A stretch of 64,000 nucleotides of DNA from Christiangramia salexigens. GTDB taxonomy: Bacteria; Bacteroidota; Bacteroidia; Flavobacteriales; Flavobacteriaceae. Shown here piece by piece: positions 1-9,136 of the stretch (position 1 is the first letter of the stretch; each line of letters starts with the position of its first letter). Under the pieces are notes generated by a model, which did not search any database, was not told where the DNA came from, and saw only the letters and a program-made list of their open reading frames with translations. Position numbers and translations under genes: made by a program. The stretch covers positions 716,501-780,500 of the forward strand of contig NZ_CP018153.1 of NCBI RefSeq assembly GCF_001889005.1, written 5' to 3'.

Positions 1-1004
1 GACACACAGACCTTCATGAAAGACTTCAGGATGAGCTTGCATCTTTTGTTCATAAACAAGCTGCTTATCTTTTAAATTTTGGCTATCAGGGGATGGTTTC
101 TACTATAGATGCCCTTGTTTCTAAACAAGACGTTATCGTTTATGATGTAGACGCTCACGCATGTATTATTGATGGTGTTCGTTTACATTTAGGTCAGAGA
201 TTTACCTATAAGCATAATGATATGGAGAGTATCGAAAAGAACCTCCAGCGTGCTACTAAAATTGCCGAACAAACCGGAGGAGGAATCCTTCTTATTTCTG
301 AAGGAGTATTCGGAATGCGTGGTGAGCAAGGTAAATTAAAAGAGATCGTTGAGCTTAAGAAGAAATATAATTTCCGTCTTTTTGTTGATGACGCTCACGG
401 ATTTGGAACTCTTGGGAAAACAGGAGCCGGAGCAGGTGAGGAGCAAGGTGTTCAGGATGAAATTGATGTCTATTTTGCAACTTTTGCAAAGTCATTGGCC
501 AGTACCGGAGCATTTATAGCTGCCGATAAAGAAATAATCGACTACTTAAAATATAACCTTCGCTCGCAAATGTTTGCCAAGTCATTGCAAATGCAATTAG
601 TTGCAGGTGCTTTGAAGAGACTTGAAATGTTGCGTAGTATGCCAGAGCTTAAAGAAAAGCTATGGGAAAATGTGAATGCACTACAGAATGGATTGAAGGA
701 GCGTGGTTTTGATATAGGTACAACCCAGAGCTGTGTTACTCCTGTCTACTTAAAAGGAAGTATTCCAGAGGCTATGGCACTTGTAAAAGATCTACGTGAA
801 AATTACGGCGTATTCTGTTCTATTGTGGTTTATCCAGTAATTCCGAAAGGATTAATCCTTCTTAGATTGATTCCTACGGCTACTCATACCTTAGAAGATG
901 TTGAAATAACTCTTGAGGCATTCTCTGGTATTAGAGAAAGGCTTGAGAATGGTACTTATAAAAGATTATCTGCAGCAGTAACAGCTGCTATGGGAGAGAA
1001 CTAA
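1..1004 (+). CDS. Serine palmitoyltransferase-like PLP enzyme (5' partial)
   Basis: The reading frame is open from base 3, so the gene begins outside the window and the ATG at 93 is internal. The product belongs to the alpha-oxoamine synthase family, PLP enzymes that condense an amino acid with an acyl-CoA. Visible marks are the DDAHGFGTLG stretch and the TFAKSLAST motif, whose Lys (codon near 488) should form the PLP Schiff base. The FAKS form of the motif resembles the serine palmitoyltransferases of Bacteroidetes that start sphingolipid synthesis; 2-amino-3-ketobutyrate CoA ligase or KAPA synthase are the alternatives. A strong terminator follows. The family call is firm; the substrate is an inference. 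Confidence 0.82.
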   Translation, partial: HTDLHERLQDELASFVHKQAAYLLNFGYQGMVSTIDALVSKQDVIVYDVDAHACIIDGVRLHLGQRFTYKHNDMESIEKNLQRATKIAEQTGGGILLISEGVFGMRGEQGKLKEIVELKKKYNFRLFVDDAHGFGTLGKTGAGAGEEQGVQDEIDVYFATFAKSLASTGAFIAADKEIIDYLKYNLRSQMFAKSLQMQLVAGALKRLEMLRSMPELKEKLWENVNALQNGLKERGFDIGTTQSCVTPVYLKGSIPEAMALVKDLRENYGVFCSIVVYPVIPKGLILLRLIPTATHTLEDVEITLEAFSGIRERLENGTYKRLSAAVTAAMGEN

Positions 1005-1025
1005 TATACAGTACACACTGATAAT

Positions 1026-1057
1026 TAAAAAGGCCGGTATTTACCGGCCTTTTTTTA
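1026..1057. terminator. Bidirectional Rho-independent terminator
   Basis: AAGGCCGGTA and TACCGGCCTT form a ten-base-pair stem, with an A-run before it and a T-run after it. It lies between two convergent genes and should stop transcription from both sides. Confidence 0.85.
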
Positions 1058-1080
1058 GTTCCTTATATGGCGTATTTAAA

Positions 1081-2052
1081 CTAAAAACCACCATTCTCAT
1101 TTTCTTCTTTATTCTTTTTCTCACGACTTAATTTTTCACTTCTTTGTCGGCGCTTATTGCCTTCATTGGATTCTTCAAGGAACTCATCAAAACTATGTAG
1201 ATCTAGTCTGTAAGAAATTCCTGCGGCAACTTGCCATCTGGATGGAGTATCTTTAAAATTCAAGAGGCCGGAGAGATCAAATTGTAGATTCTTACCTACC
1301 AGATAAGCTCCTCCTGCTCTCACAATATCATCGGCATAAATATCGTTCTTAATACCCTGATATTCACCGAAAACTGCAAAATTGGGAGTGACAGCATGAG
1401 TTAAAGTAACAATTCCGGTATATGCCGGATAGTCTTCAGATAATTTATCCCCTATCAGGTTGATCACCAGGACCCATCTTCCCCAGTTATTCTGAGTTAT
1501 TATAGCTGCTTTTGGACTAAATTTCCTTTCACCGCGGTAGAGATAAGGGTTATCCCCAAATGCGAAATTTGCACCGGCATAGATCGATACAGCCGGAATC
1601 AGTTTTTTCCAGTCAAACTTCTGATTTGCGTAGTAGCTGTAAAGATTAGGCTTTTTCTCTTCAAGTGTTTTATAAGGGTCAAAAATAAGGTATTTAGCTC
1701 CAATCGTATTTGATTTAAAATTAGCTATGGTCGTTTCGCCTGTGCTACCCAGGAACGCAGAGGTCATATTCTGAGATTCAAAAGCACCTGTTAAGCTAAC
1801 CTCAAGACTCTCAAAAAAAAGCCCATATTTTAATTGATAGTCTATACCCCAGATATCTGTGGTGGTTCTAAATCCTGCATGTTCATCTCCACCAAAGTAA
1901 GCGCCGCTTTCAAGTTGCACTACATTGGTTCCAACCGCAAATGCGCCTTGTGATTGCCCGGGTCTGTTAGAGTTGATCGTTTCTGTATACTGCGCGTTAA
2001 GGTTCAGGCCTGCTAAAATGATAAACAGGCTGAAAATGACTTTTAATTTCAT
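1081..2052 (-). CDS. Outer-membrane beta-barrel protein (transporter/MetA-pathway-like)
   Basis: This 323-residue protein opens with a signal peptide (MKLKVIFSLF, cleavage after LNAQ). Alternating hydrophobic and aromatic strands follow, as in an outer-membrane barrel of the kind often annotated as transporter or MetA-pathway-of-phenol-degradation in Bacteroidetes. The C-terminal 40 residues are highly charged and end in EENENGGF. I chose the ATG at 2052 over the longer frame from 2076 because it puts the signal peptide first and because a TAnnTTTG promoter element at 2074-2081 would place transcription start downstream of 2076. No substrate can be named. Confidence 0.65.
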   Translation of the reverse strand: MKLKVIFSLFIILAGLNLNAQYTETINSNRPGQSQGAFAVGTNVVQLESGAYFGGDEHAGFRTTTDIWGIDYQLKYGLFFESLEVSLTGAFESQNMTSAFLGSTGETTIANFKSNTIGAKYLIFDPYKTLEEKKPNLYSYYANQKFDWKKLIPAVSIYAGANFAFGDNPYLYRGERKFSPKAAIITQNNWGRWVLVINLIGDKLSEDYPAYTGIVTLTHAVTPNFAVFGEYQGIKNDIYADDIVRAGGAYLVGKNLQFDLSGLLNFKDTPSRWQVAAGISYRLDLHSFDEFLEESNEGNKRRQRSEKLSREKKNKEENENGGF

Positions 2053-2073
2053 ATCAGTTAGGCTGGTTTCTAT

Positions 2074-2081
2074 CAAAGATA
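2074..2081 (-). promoter_or_regulatory. Minus-7 element for the barrel gene
   Basis: The minus strand reads TATCTTTG, a full match to the Bacteroidetes TAnnTTTG consensus. It lies about 20 bases before the chosen ATG at 2052. No clear minus-33 TTTG was seen. Confidence 0.55.
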
Positions 2082-2135
2082 TAGATTTATTATAATTTTA
2101 TGGCTCATGTTTCGGCGATTGTGAGCTCTTCTTTT

Positions 2136-2143
2136 TATTTTTG
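2136..2143 (+). promoter_or_regulatory. Minus-7 element for the small membrane protein gene
   Basis: TATTTTTG matches TAnnTTTG and lies 14 bases before the ATG at 2158. The expected start of transcription is near 2149-2151, giving a very short leader. The minus-33 box is weak. Confidence 0.5.
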
Positions 2144-2157
2144 CAAAAAGCTTATAA

Positions 2158-2442
2158 ATGTTGGAAGCATCACTATCTGGAGTATTAAAAACGGTACTCA
2201 TAGTTTTATTAGTATACTTCGGTCTTAAAATACTTATCCGATGGTTTGGCCCTATTCTTCTTAGATATTTTATGAGGAAAATGGGTAAAAAATTTGAAAA
2301 GCAATTTGGGCAGCAGTTTGGTGGATTCCAGGAACCTCAAAAAAAGAAAGAGGGTAAGGTAAGTATTGATAAAAAGCCGGGGAAAGGCAGAAAATCGGAT
2401 AAAACAGTTGGTGAATATATCGATTACGAAGAAATTGATTAA
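2158..2442 (+). CDS. Small membrane protein, DUF4834-like
   Basis: This 94-residue protein has one N-terminal membrane helix (about residues 7-27, LKTVLIVLLVYFGLKI). A Gly/Gln/Lys-rich basic segment and an acidic end (YIDYEEID) follow. It resembles the DUF4834 family of Bacteroidetes, which has no known function. It stands between a divergent barrel-protein gene and a YfhO-type gene, 80 bp apart from the latter, so co-transcription with the polysaccharide genes is possible. The coding call rests on the sensible membrane-plus-tail layout and the promoter; the family name is from memory. Confidence 0.7.
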   Translation: MLEASLSGVLKTVLIVLLVYFGLKILIRWFGPILLRYFMRKMGKKFEKQFGQQFGGFQEPQKKKEGKVSIDKKPGKGRKSDKTVGEYIDYEEID

Positions 2443-2522
2443 TTTCGGATTTTAACAGAGACGTTCATTACCGGCTCTGTGGAGTACACAATTTTAGTGG
2501 ATTAAACCCAAAAGTCCGATTA

Positions 2523-4940
2523 ATGGCTAAACTGAAGCAATTCTTACCTCACCTGTTGGTTTTGACAGGTTTTATCATTTTATCATTATTTTATTTTAAT
2601 CCGGTATTACAGGGAAAAGAAATTTTTCAAAGTGATATAGTTCAATATATCGGGATGGCTAAGGAGCAAAACGACTTCAGGGCCGATACCGGTGAAGAAC
2701 CTTACTGGACCGATGCGGCATTTGGCGGAATGCCTACCTACCAACTTGGGGCACATTACCCGCATAATTATGTAAAAAAATTAGATAGTCTCCTAAGGTT
2801 TTTGCCTAGACCAGCCGACTATTTATTCCTTTATTTTATAGGGTTTTACATTCTTCTCTTATGTCTCAAACTTGATTATAAACTCGCATTTCTTGGTGCA
2901 ATTGCTTTTGGTTTTTCTACCTATCTCATAATTATACTGGGCGTTGGCCATAACTCCAAAGCGCATGCTATTGCATATATGCCCATGGTTTTAGGGGGTA
3001 TAATAGCAATTTTCAGGAATAGAAATATATGGAGTTTTTTATTGCTTGCTGTGGCAATGGCATTAGAGATTCAGGCGAATCACTTCCAAATGACTTACTA
3101 CTTATTATTACTGGTTATCGTTCTGGGTATTGCCTATTTAATAGATGCGTATAAAAAGAAATTGATACCGGCATATTTTAAATCACTTGGAATAATGGTG
3201 CTTGCCGTAGTGATGGCTATTGCAGCCAATGCTACCAATCTACTGGCCACAAGTGAATATACAGATTTTAGTACCAGAGGTGAAAGCGGATTGAGTATTC
3301 AACCCGATGGAAGTCCTAACGAGAAATCTGGGCTTGGTTATGATTATATAACCGAATATAGTTATGGAATATTGGAAAGCTTCAATTTGTTCGTTCCAAG
3401 ATTCATGGGTGGAGGCAGCTCTGAGAATGTTGGAAGGGATTCGAATATATATGAAGCCATAAGAGAAATAGGTGCTTCACCTGCACAGGCGGCCAATTTA
3501 GCTGAAAATGCTCCAACTTATTGGGGAGATCAAACCTATGTTAAAGCACCTGCCTATATAGGTGCAGCGGTGATATTCCTGTTCATTTTTGCACTTTATC
3601 TTGTTCGTGGCCGACTTAAGTGGTGGATTGTGGGAGCAGGAATATTAGCATTGCTTTTAAGCTGGGGTAGAAACTTTGGTCCTTTAACTCAATTCTTTAT
3701 TGAGTATGTTCCATTATATAATAAGTTCCGTGCGGTTTCCTCTGTTCAGGTCATTATTGAACTATGTATTCCACTCATGGCTGTTTTTGGGCTTTATCGA
3801 CTTTTTGATGAACGCACAAAAGAAGATGAGAAAAGACATGCTCTCAAATGGAGTGGAATTATAAGCTTAGGTTTATTGAGTGTCTTTTTATTATTTAAAT
3901 CGATACTGTTTGATTTTTCCGGTGCCAGCGATGCAGGATTGAGTGAACAATTGGGTATGGATTTCGTTAGAGCACTTAAGGAAGACCGAAAAAAAATTTT
4001 TACTGCAGATGTTTTAAGGTCTCTAATATTTGTTGCCCTTTCCGTAGGTTTAATCTGGGGTTACCTTTCCAAAAAGATCAATAGAAATATGGTGATTGGG
4101 GGCTTTGCAGTTCTCTTTCTGGTAGATCTTATCGGCGTGGATTTGCGTTATGTTAATCGCGACGATTTTGTGCAGGCCAGAGAGATGGAAAAACCTTATG
4201 AGATGCAGGAAGCCGATGCAATGATTTTACAGGATTCCTCACATTATCGTGTTTTCGACATTTCCGATAATCCATTTAATACAGGTAGAACATCTTATTT
4301 CCATAATGCCGTTGGGGGCTATCACGCTGCCAAGCCTGGAAGAATGCAGGATCTGTACGATTTTTATATTTCCAGGAATAATATGAAAATCCTTAATATG
4401 CTCAATGTTAAGTATTTTATAGTTCCTACCGAAGAAGGTAATCAGGCCCAGCAAAATCCAAATGCTTATGGAAATGCCTGGTTTGTAAACGATCTTATTT
4501 GGGTTGATAACGCAAATGAAGAAATTCTTAGCCTTGAAGAGATAGATCTTTTAAAAACTGCCGTTGTTAATAGGGAATTCAAAGAAGTGGTGAACCCTGA
4601 TTTTAAAATGGATTCAACAGCCAGTATTGAATTACTGAGTCAACAACCTAATGAATTAAAGTATTCTGTAAATACTGATACCAGGCAATTCGCCGTTTTT
4701 TCTGAAATGTATTATCAACCGGGATGGCAAGCTTATTTAGATGGGAAACCGGTTTCACATGTTCAGGTGAATTATGTTTTACGTGGCATGAATGTTCCGG
4801 CAGGGGAGCATGAGATCACCTTTAAATTTGAACCTGCAGTAATAAATACTGGAAGTACAATTGCTCTGATAAGCTCAATTTTACTTGGATTGATCCTTAT
4901 TGGCGGATTGGGCTATGAATTCAAGAAAAGAAACGGATAA
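2523..4940 (+). CDS. YfhO-family polytopic membrane glycosyltransferase-like protein
   Basis: This 805-residue integral membrane protein has about a dozen hydrophobic helices: one at residues 9-28, most others between about 90 and 540, and a last one near 775-798. A soluble C-terminal part carries the YfhO-type text (YYQPGWQAYLDGKPV, HEITFKFEP). In Firmicutes, YfhO is linked to glycosylation of lipoteichoic acid; in Bacteroidetes the homologues sit with cell-surface glycan genes, as here. It lies 19 bp upstream of a glycosyltransferase and a flippase in the same direction. The family is confident; the acceptor is unknown. Confidence 0.8.
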   Translation: MAKLKQFLPHLLVLTGFIILSLFYFNPVLQGKEIFQSDIVQYIGMAKEQNDFRADTGEEPYWTDAAFGGMPTYQLGAHYPHNYVKKLDSLLRFLPRPADYLFLYFIGFYILLLCLKLDYKLAFLGAIAFGFSTYLIIILGVGHNSKAHAIAYMPMVLGGIIAIFRNRNIWSFLLLAVAMALEIQANHFQMTYYLLLLVIVLGIAYLIDAYKKKLIPAYFKSLGIMVLAVVMAIAANATNLLATSEYTDFSTRGESGLSIQPDGSPNEKSGLGYDYITEYSYGILESFNLFVPRFMGGGSSENVGRDSNIYEAIREIGASPAQAANLAENAPTYWGDQTYVKAPAYIGAAVIFLFIFALYLVRGRLKWWIVGAGILALLLSWGRNFGPLTQFFIEYVPLYNKFRAVSSVQVIIELCIPLMAVFGLYRLFDERTKEDEKRHALKWSGIISLGLLSVFLLFKSILFDFSGASDAGLSEQLGMDFVRALKEDRKKIFTADVLRSLIFVALSVGLIWGYLSKKINRNMVIGGFAVLFLVDLIGVDLRYVNRDDFVQAREMEKPYEMQEADAMILQDSSHYRVFDISDNPFNTGRTSYFHNAVGGYHAAKPGRMQDLYDFYISRNNMKILNMLNVKYFIVPTEEGNQAQQNPNAYGNAWFVNDLIWVDNANEEILSLEEIDLLKTAVVNREFKEVVNPDFKMDSTASIELLSQQPNELKYSVNTDTRQFAVFSEMYYQPGWQAYLDGKPVSHVQVNYVLRGMNVPAGEHEITFKFEPAVINTGSTIALISSILLGLILIGGLGYEFKKRNG

Positions 4941-4959
4941 TCCATAACCCGGACGTTTT

Positions 4960-6243
4960 ATGGAAAAAGTTCTTATCATTACCTATTATTGGCCTCCAGC
5001 GGGTGGGCCCGGAGTTCAGAGATGGCTTAAGTTCGTTAAGTACTTAAGGGATTTTGATATAGAACCTGTAATATATATTCCTGAAAATCCAAGTTACCCT
5101 ATTGTTGATAAGACCTTTGCTTCTGAAGTACCCGAGGATTTAAAAATATTCAAAAAACCAATTTTTGAACCCTATGCAATCGCTGAAATCTTTTCCAAAA
5201 AAGATTCTGAAACCATAAGTTCAGGAATTATTAATCGGGAAGATAATCAGTCATTTATTCAAAAATTGATGCTTTATATACGAGGGAATTTTTTTATTCC
5301 TGATGCAAGAAAATTTTGGATAAAGCCTTCGGTGAAATACCTTCAGGAGGAACTGAAAAATAATACTTATAAAGCCATTATAACTACAGGTCCACCGCAT
5401 AGTCTACATCTGATTGGATTGAAGTTAAAGGAGACTTTAAATATAAAATGGATCGCCGATTTTAGGGATCCATGGACTAATATTGGATATCACTCCAAAT
5501 TAAAACTGTCGGAAAGTTCACAGAAAAAACATATCGAGCTAGAAAGATCGGTTCTTGATTCGGCAGATCATATTATTACAACGAGTTTTACTACGAAGGA
5601 TGAATTCACCGGGAAAACTTCCAAACCTATTACAGTAATTACTAATGGTTTTGAGAGTGAGAACTACGGGAAAGTACAATTGAACAATGGTTTTCAATTT
5701 TCTCATGTAGGATCTTTACTTTCAGGAAGAAATCCGGAAAACCTTTGGAAAGCTTTTGGAGAACTGATTTCAGAAAATAAGAACTTCAAAGAAAAATTTG
5801 AATTGAATCTGGTAGGAAAGGTAAGTCAGGAAGTTGTAAATAGTATAAAATCCAATGGACTGGAATCCAATTTAAATTTCAAGTCTTATGTTTCGCATAA
5901 CGAAGCGATCAAGATTCAAAGGCAAAGTACAGTACTGTTGCTTATAGAAATCAATTCTGTTGAAACACGGGGAATCATACCTGGAAAAATTTTCGAGTAT
6001 CTTGCATCCAGGAGACCTGTTCTTGCTGTAGGACCAAAAAAATGGGATGCCAGCCAAATTCTTAAAGAATCTGATGCAGGTGAAGTTTTTCTATACGATG
6101 ATGTTGAAAGAATCAAATCATATATACTTGATCTTTTTCATCTATTTGAAAATGGAAAAAATATGGAGAACACAGCTGATATTTCCCGTTTTCATAGAAA
6201 GAATTTAACCGGGAAATTAGCCAATTTGATCAAGGAGCTTTAA
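4960..6243 (+). CDS. Glycosyltransferase, GT4-like (GT-B fold)
   Basis: This 427-residue enzyme begins with a Rossmann strand and glycine-rich loop (YYWPPAGGPGVQR), typical of the N-domain of GT-B sugar transferases. ITTGPPHS and WIADFRDPW come mid-domain. The C-domain holds the nucleotide-sugar site (RGIIPGKIFEYLASRRPVLA), where the Glu of KIFEYLA is the usual EX7E-region residue. It is probably cytoplasmic and membrane-associated and adds a sugar to a lipid-linked glycan. Its stop codon overlaps the next start by one base, so it is in one operon with the flippase. The sugar donor is unknown. Confidence 0.8.
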   Translation: MEKVLIITYYWPPAGGPGVQRWLKFVKYLRDFDIEPVIYIPENPSYPIVDKTFASEVPEDLKIFKKPIFEPYAIAEIFSKKDSETISSGIINREDNQSFIQKLMLYIRGNFFIPDARKFWIKPSVKYLQEELKNNTYKAIITTGPPHSLHLIGLKLKETLNIKWIADFRDPWTNIGYHSKLKLSESSQKKHIELERSVLDSADHIITTSFTTKDEFTGKTSKPITVITNGFESENYGKVQLNNGFQFSHVGSLLSGRNPENLWKAFGELISENKNFKEKFELNLVGKVSQEVVNSIKSNGLESNLNFKSYVSHNEAIKIQRQSTVLLLIEINSVETRGIIPGKIFEYLASRRPVLAVGPKKWDASQILKESDAGEVFLYDDVERIKSYILDLFHLFENGKNMENTADISRFHRKNLTGKLANLIKEL

Positions 6244-7700
6244 TGGGAATAATAGTAAATCAGTCCTTTAAGAATATGGTAACGACCTATATCGGGTTCG
6301 GGATAGGAGCGATTAATACTTTATTCTTATTTACATATTTTCTCGAAAAGGAATATTACGGACTGGTTAGTTATTTACTTTCAGCGTCAAATTTAATCTG
6401 GCCATTCCTGGTTTTTGGAGTGCATAGTACCTTAATTAAATTTTTCACTTCTTATAAAACGAGGGCAGATCAGGATAAACTATTAAACCTGGTTTTGATC
6501 CTTCCGGCAATTGTTTCTTTGATCTTAGGATTAATAGGTTTATGGACCTATGATTATCTATTGGACTATTTTGCAGGCGAAAATGAACTGGTTCAACCTT
6601 ATATATGGATCATTTTCCTTGTTGCCCTGGCCACGGCTTATTTCGAATTATTCTTTTCCTGGTCTAAGATCTATTATAAAAGTGTTTTTGGAAACCTGAT
6701 GAAAGAAGTTTTTCATCGTTTATGCATAAGCCTGCTTTTAGTTGGGGTATTCTTAAAATGGGTTAGCGTAGAAAATTTTATTTATGGAATGGCCGGGGTT
6801 TATATGTTTAGAACACTTATAATGGCTGCGTATGCATTTTCGCTACATCCACCGGCACTTAACCTAAAATTGCCAAATAATCTTTCTCCGGTGCTTAAAT
6901 ATTCAGCTTTGATTTTATTAGCCGCATCTGTGGCTACGGTTCTTCTGGATTTGGATAAAGTGATGATAGAATACTATCTGCCTATAGAAAATGTTGCTAT
7001 ATATGGTATAGCGGTGTATATAGCCACAGTGATCTCGGTTCCCCAAAAAGCCATGCATCAGATCACTAATCCATTAACTGCCGAAATGCTTAATAACAGA
7101 GATAAAGAAGGCTTAAAAGACATCTATCAAAAAAGCTCATTGAATCTGCTTATTATAAGTGGTTTGATCTTTATATGGATCATAACAAATGTAAATGACC
7201 TTTATAAATTGATGCCCGAAGAATACGGCATCAGTATTTTTGTAGTTCTTTTAATCTCTCTGGTCAAGCTATTTGATAATTTGCTCGGGAATAATAACAG
7301 TATCATTTTTAATTCTGATTATTATAGAATTGTATTAGGAATAGGCGTGATACTCGTAATACTGGCATTTATTTTTAATTTGATCTTTATTCCTGTATTT
7401 GGTATAGATGGAGCGGCCTTAGCCAGCTTTTTGGCTTTTGTGATGTATAACTCGTCAAAACTATTTATTGTATTTAAAAAATTCAAAATTCATCCATTTA
7501 CCGAATATACCGGATGGACTTTGGCTATAACAGCAGTTTTTTGTCTGATTTTTTATTTCTGGGAGTTTCCTTTTCATCCGTTACTAAGTATAATATTAAA
7601 GGGAAGTATAAGCGGATTGATCTATATATATCTTATCTATCATTTTAAGTTTTCTCCTGAAATAAATCAGATCCTAAATAAATATCTTAAGAGGTCATAA
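6243..7700 (+). CDS. Polysaccharide flippase, Wzx/MATE-like
   Basis: This 485-residue protein consists almost wholly of hydrophobic helices, about 12-14, with short charged loops. It matches the polysaccharide-transport branch of the MOP exporter superfamily that flips lipid-linked sugar units across the inner membrane. The N-terminus (FKNMVTTYIGFGIGAIN) and the DLDKVMIEYYLP loop before helix 7 are typical. ATG shares one base with the stop of the glycosyltransferase, which suggests translational coupling. With the YfhO-like protein upstream it forms a small surface-glycan export unit. The transported glycan cannot be inferred. Confidence 0.82.
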   Translation: MGIIVNQSFKNMVTTYIGFGIGAINTLFLFTYFLEKEYYGLVSYLLSASNLIWPFLVFGVHSTLIKFFTSYKTRADQDKLLNLVLILPAIVSLILGLIGLWTYDYLLDYFAGENELVQPYIWIIFLVALATAYFELFFSWSKIYYKSVFGNLMKEVFHRLCISLLLVGVFLKWVSVENFIYGMAGVYMFRTLIMAAYAFSLHPPALNLKLPNNLSPVLKYSALILLAASVATVLLDLDKVMIEYYLPIENVAIYGIAVYIATVISVPQKAMHQITNPLTAEMLNNRDKEGLKDIYQKSSLNLLIISGLIFIWIITNVNDLYKLMPEEYGISIFVVLLISLVKLFDNLLGNNNSIIFNSDYYRIVLGIGVILVILAFIFNLIFIPVFGIDGAALASFLAFVMYNSSKLFIVFKKFKIHPFTEYTGWTLAITAVFCLIFYFWEFPFHPLLSIILKGSISGLIYIYLIYHFKFSPEINQILNKYLKRS

Positions 7701-7704
7701 AACG

Positions 7705-7742
7705 GGAAAACCCCTTCAGCTAAGCAGCTTCAGGGGTTTTCC
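7705..7742. terminator. Terminator between convergent genes
   Basis: GGAAAACCCCT pairs perfectly with AGGGGTTTTCC around a 16-base loop. The A and T runs lie inside the stem, so it can act on both strands: after the flippase gene and after the Arg-rich gene. Confidence 0.65.
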
Positions 7743-7790
7743 AACTAACCAACCAAAAAATTAAATTATGAACTTGTACATCATAATAAA

Positions 7791-8999
7791 TTAATTCATA
7801 TTTCGTGCCGAACTTCTGGATCTGGAAGATTTATTATTATTCCTCGTCTGAGATCTTTCTCTCGTCGGTCTTGATGTTCTAACAGAACTTTTTCTTTGTT
7901 GAGTTTGACGTTTAATATTTGAATTCCTTTCAGAATTATTTTGTCTTCTTTCTGTTCTTATTACTCTTTTTGGAGAAGCGTTTCTATGAATATCTGTATT
8001 CTGTGATTTTCTTATTACACGTTCATGTCGGGGAGAACTTTGTCTCACCTCGCGTGTTCTTTTATCGCTTTCATTCTTTATACCAACATTGCTTTTTCCT
8101 CTGGAATTAGTACTTCTTTCACTTCTGCCAGATTGAATATCGGTATTTCTAGATCTTTTACCATTAATTTTACGGGTTTCGGAAACCCTTCTTTTAGGAT
8201 CATTATAATCTCTTTGCTGAGTAGTTTTTCTCGAATAAGATCTATTCCTTGCAACATCTTGTCTGGATCTAGCCAGGTCATTATTAGATCTGGTATGAAT
8301 AACTTCTCTCTTTTGGGTTGTTCTATATCCATAATTATAACTTCTCACTCGGTCTGCAGGACGGTAAAAATTTCTTTTTACTTTGCCCTTGTTATAATGA
8401 TCATTATAAACATTTATGTATTGATTATAAGTAATCCTTTGGGGTTGATAATACGCTCTGTAAGGTCTATTGAAGACAATACTCACATTAACTTCAGGTC
8501 TTCTGTAATATGTATGCCAAGGACGGTAAACATACTGTCTGTTATAGTGATTTATATAACCACTATAATGAGAATAATGGTGATGACGATCATAATGAAG
8601 TCTTAGATTTCCAATTCTGGCGACTCTTCCATAATTATTATATCTAATAAAAATATCTCCCGCCTGGGTTATTCTACCATAATAATCATAGTATACAGGA
8701 ACACTTTCAATCTGGATTACAGCACCGTAATCATCATATTGAATGTAGGGATCATAATTATAACCGGAATTATAACTAATATTTACATTAGGAGAGGAGA
8801 TGTGCACTGAGTTCCCTCTGCGAAAGTCAGGATTAAAATAAAAATCGAATTCACCATTTGGATAAACCGCAAATTCTACACCGCCTTCAACGAAGATGAA
8901 TGAATTATCATAATTTGCAGGCATAGCCTTAGGGTGTACGGATGCGGATACTGACCATCCGAAAAAAAGGATCGTAATTATTAAGGTCAGGTTTCTCAT
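7791..8999 (-). CDS. Secreted Tyr/Arg-rich basic protein of unknown function
   Basis: This 402-residue protein starts with a signal peptide (MRNLTLIITILFFGWSVSA). A domain opening FVEGGVEFAVYPNGEFDFYF follows, then a Tyr/Asn/His-rich segment with repeated YxxY and HHHY-like runs up to about residue 190. The rest is low-complexity Arg/Ser/Asn/Lys/Gln (RSR, SRS, TQQR, QRKS), giving a strongly basic tail. Related proteins with the same opening are common in Flavobacteriaceae but have no function known to me. The ATG at 8999 is preferred over 9056, which would put 19 extra residues before the signal peptide. The tail could bind nucleic acid or acidic polysaccharide; that is speculation. Confidence 0.65.
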   Translation of the reverse strand: MRNLTLIITILFFGWSVSASVHPKAMPANYDNSFIFVEGGVEFAVYPNGEFDFYFNPDFRRGNSVHISSPNVNISYNSGYNYDPYIQYDDYGAVIQIESVPVYYDYYGRITQAGDIFIRYNNYGRVARIGNLRLHYDRHHHYSHYSGYINHYNRQYVYRPWHTYYRRPEVNVSIVFNRPYRAYYQPQRITYNQYINVYNDHYNKGKVKRNFYRPADRVRSYNYGYRTTQKREVIHTRSNNDLARSRQDVARNRSYSRKTTQQRDYNDPKRRVSETRKINGKRSRNTDIQSGRSERSTNSRGKSNVGIKNESDKRTREVRQSSPRHERVIRKSQNTDIHRNASPKRVIRTERRQNNSERNSNIKRQTQQRKSSVRTSRPTRERSQTRNNNKSSRSRSSARNMN

Positions 9000-9052
9000 G
9001 GTAGTAGTGTATTTAATTAAAGAACATTTCTTCAATAAATACAAAGCATGTG

Positions 9053-9079
9053 CCAAAAACCGGTTTGGTAAATCAAACC
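9053..9079 (-). terminator. Probable uvrA terminator
   Basis: Downstream of uvrA on the minus strand, GGTTTG and CAAACC form a six-bp stem around ATTTAC, followed by GGTTTTTGG. The stem is short, so the call is moderate. Confidence 0.45.
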
Positions 9080-9136
9080 CTGGGTAATAAAGATTTATAT
9101 TGAATTAAAACTCTTAAGATTCAGGTAGTTACAGCC

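Noticed and set aside
8025..8606. 193-codon plus-strand ORF
   Set aside because: It is antisense to the Arg/Tyr-rich gene and arises from its low-complexity codon pattern; the Ile/Ser-rich text has no family look.
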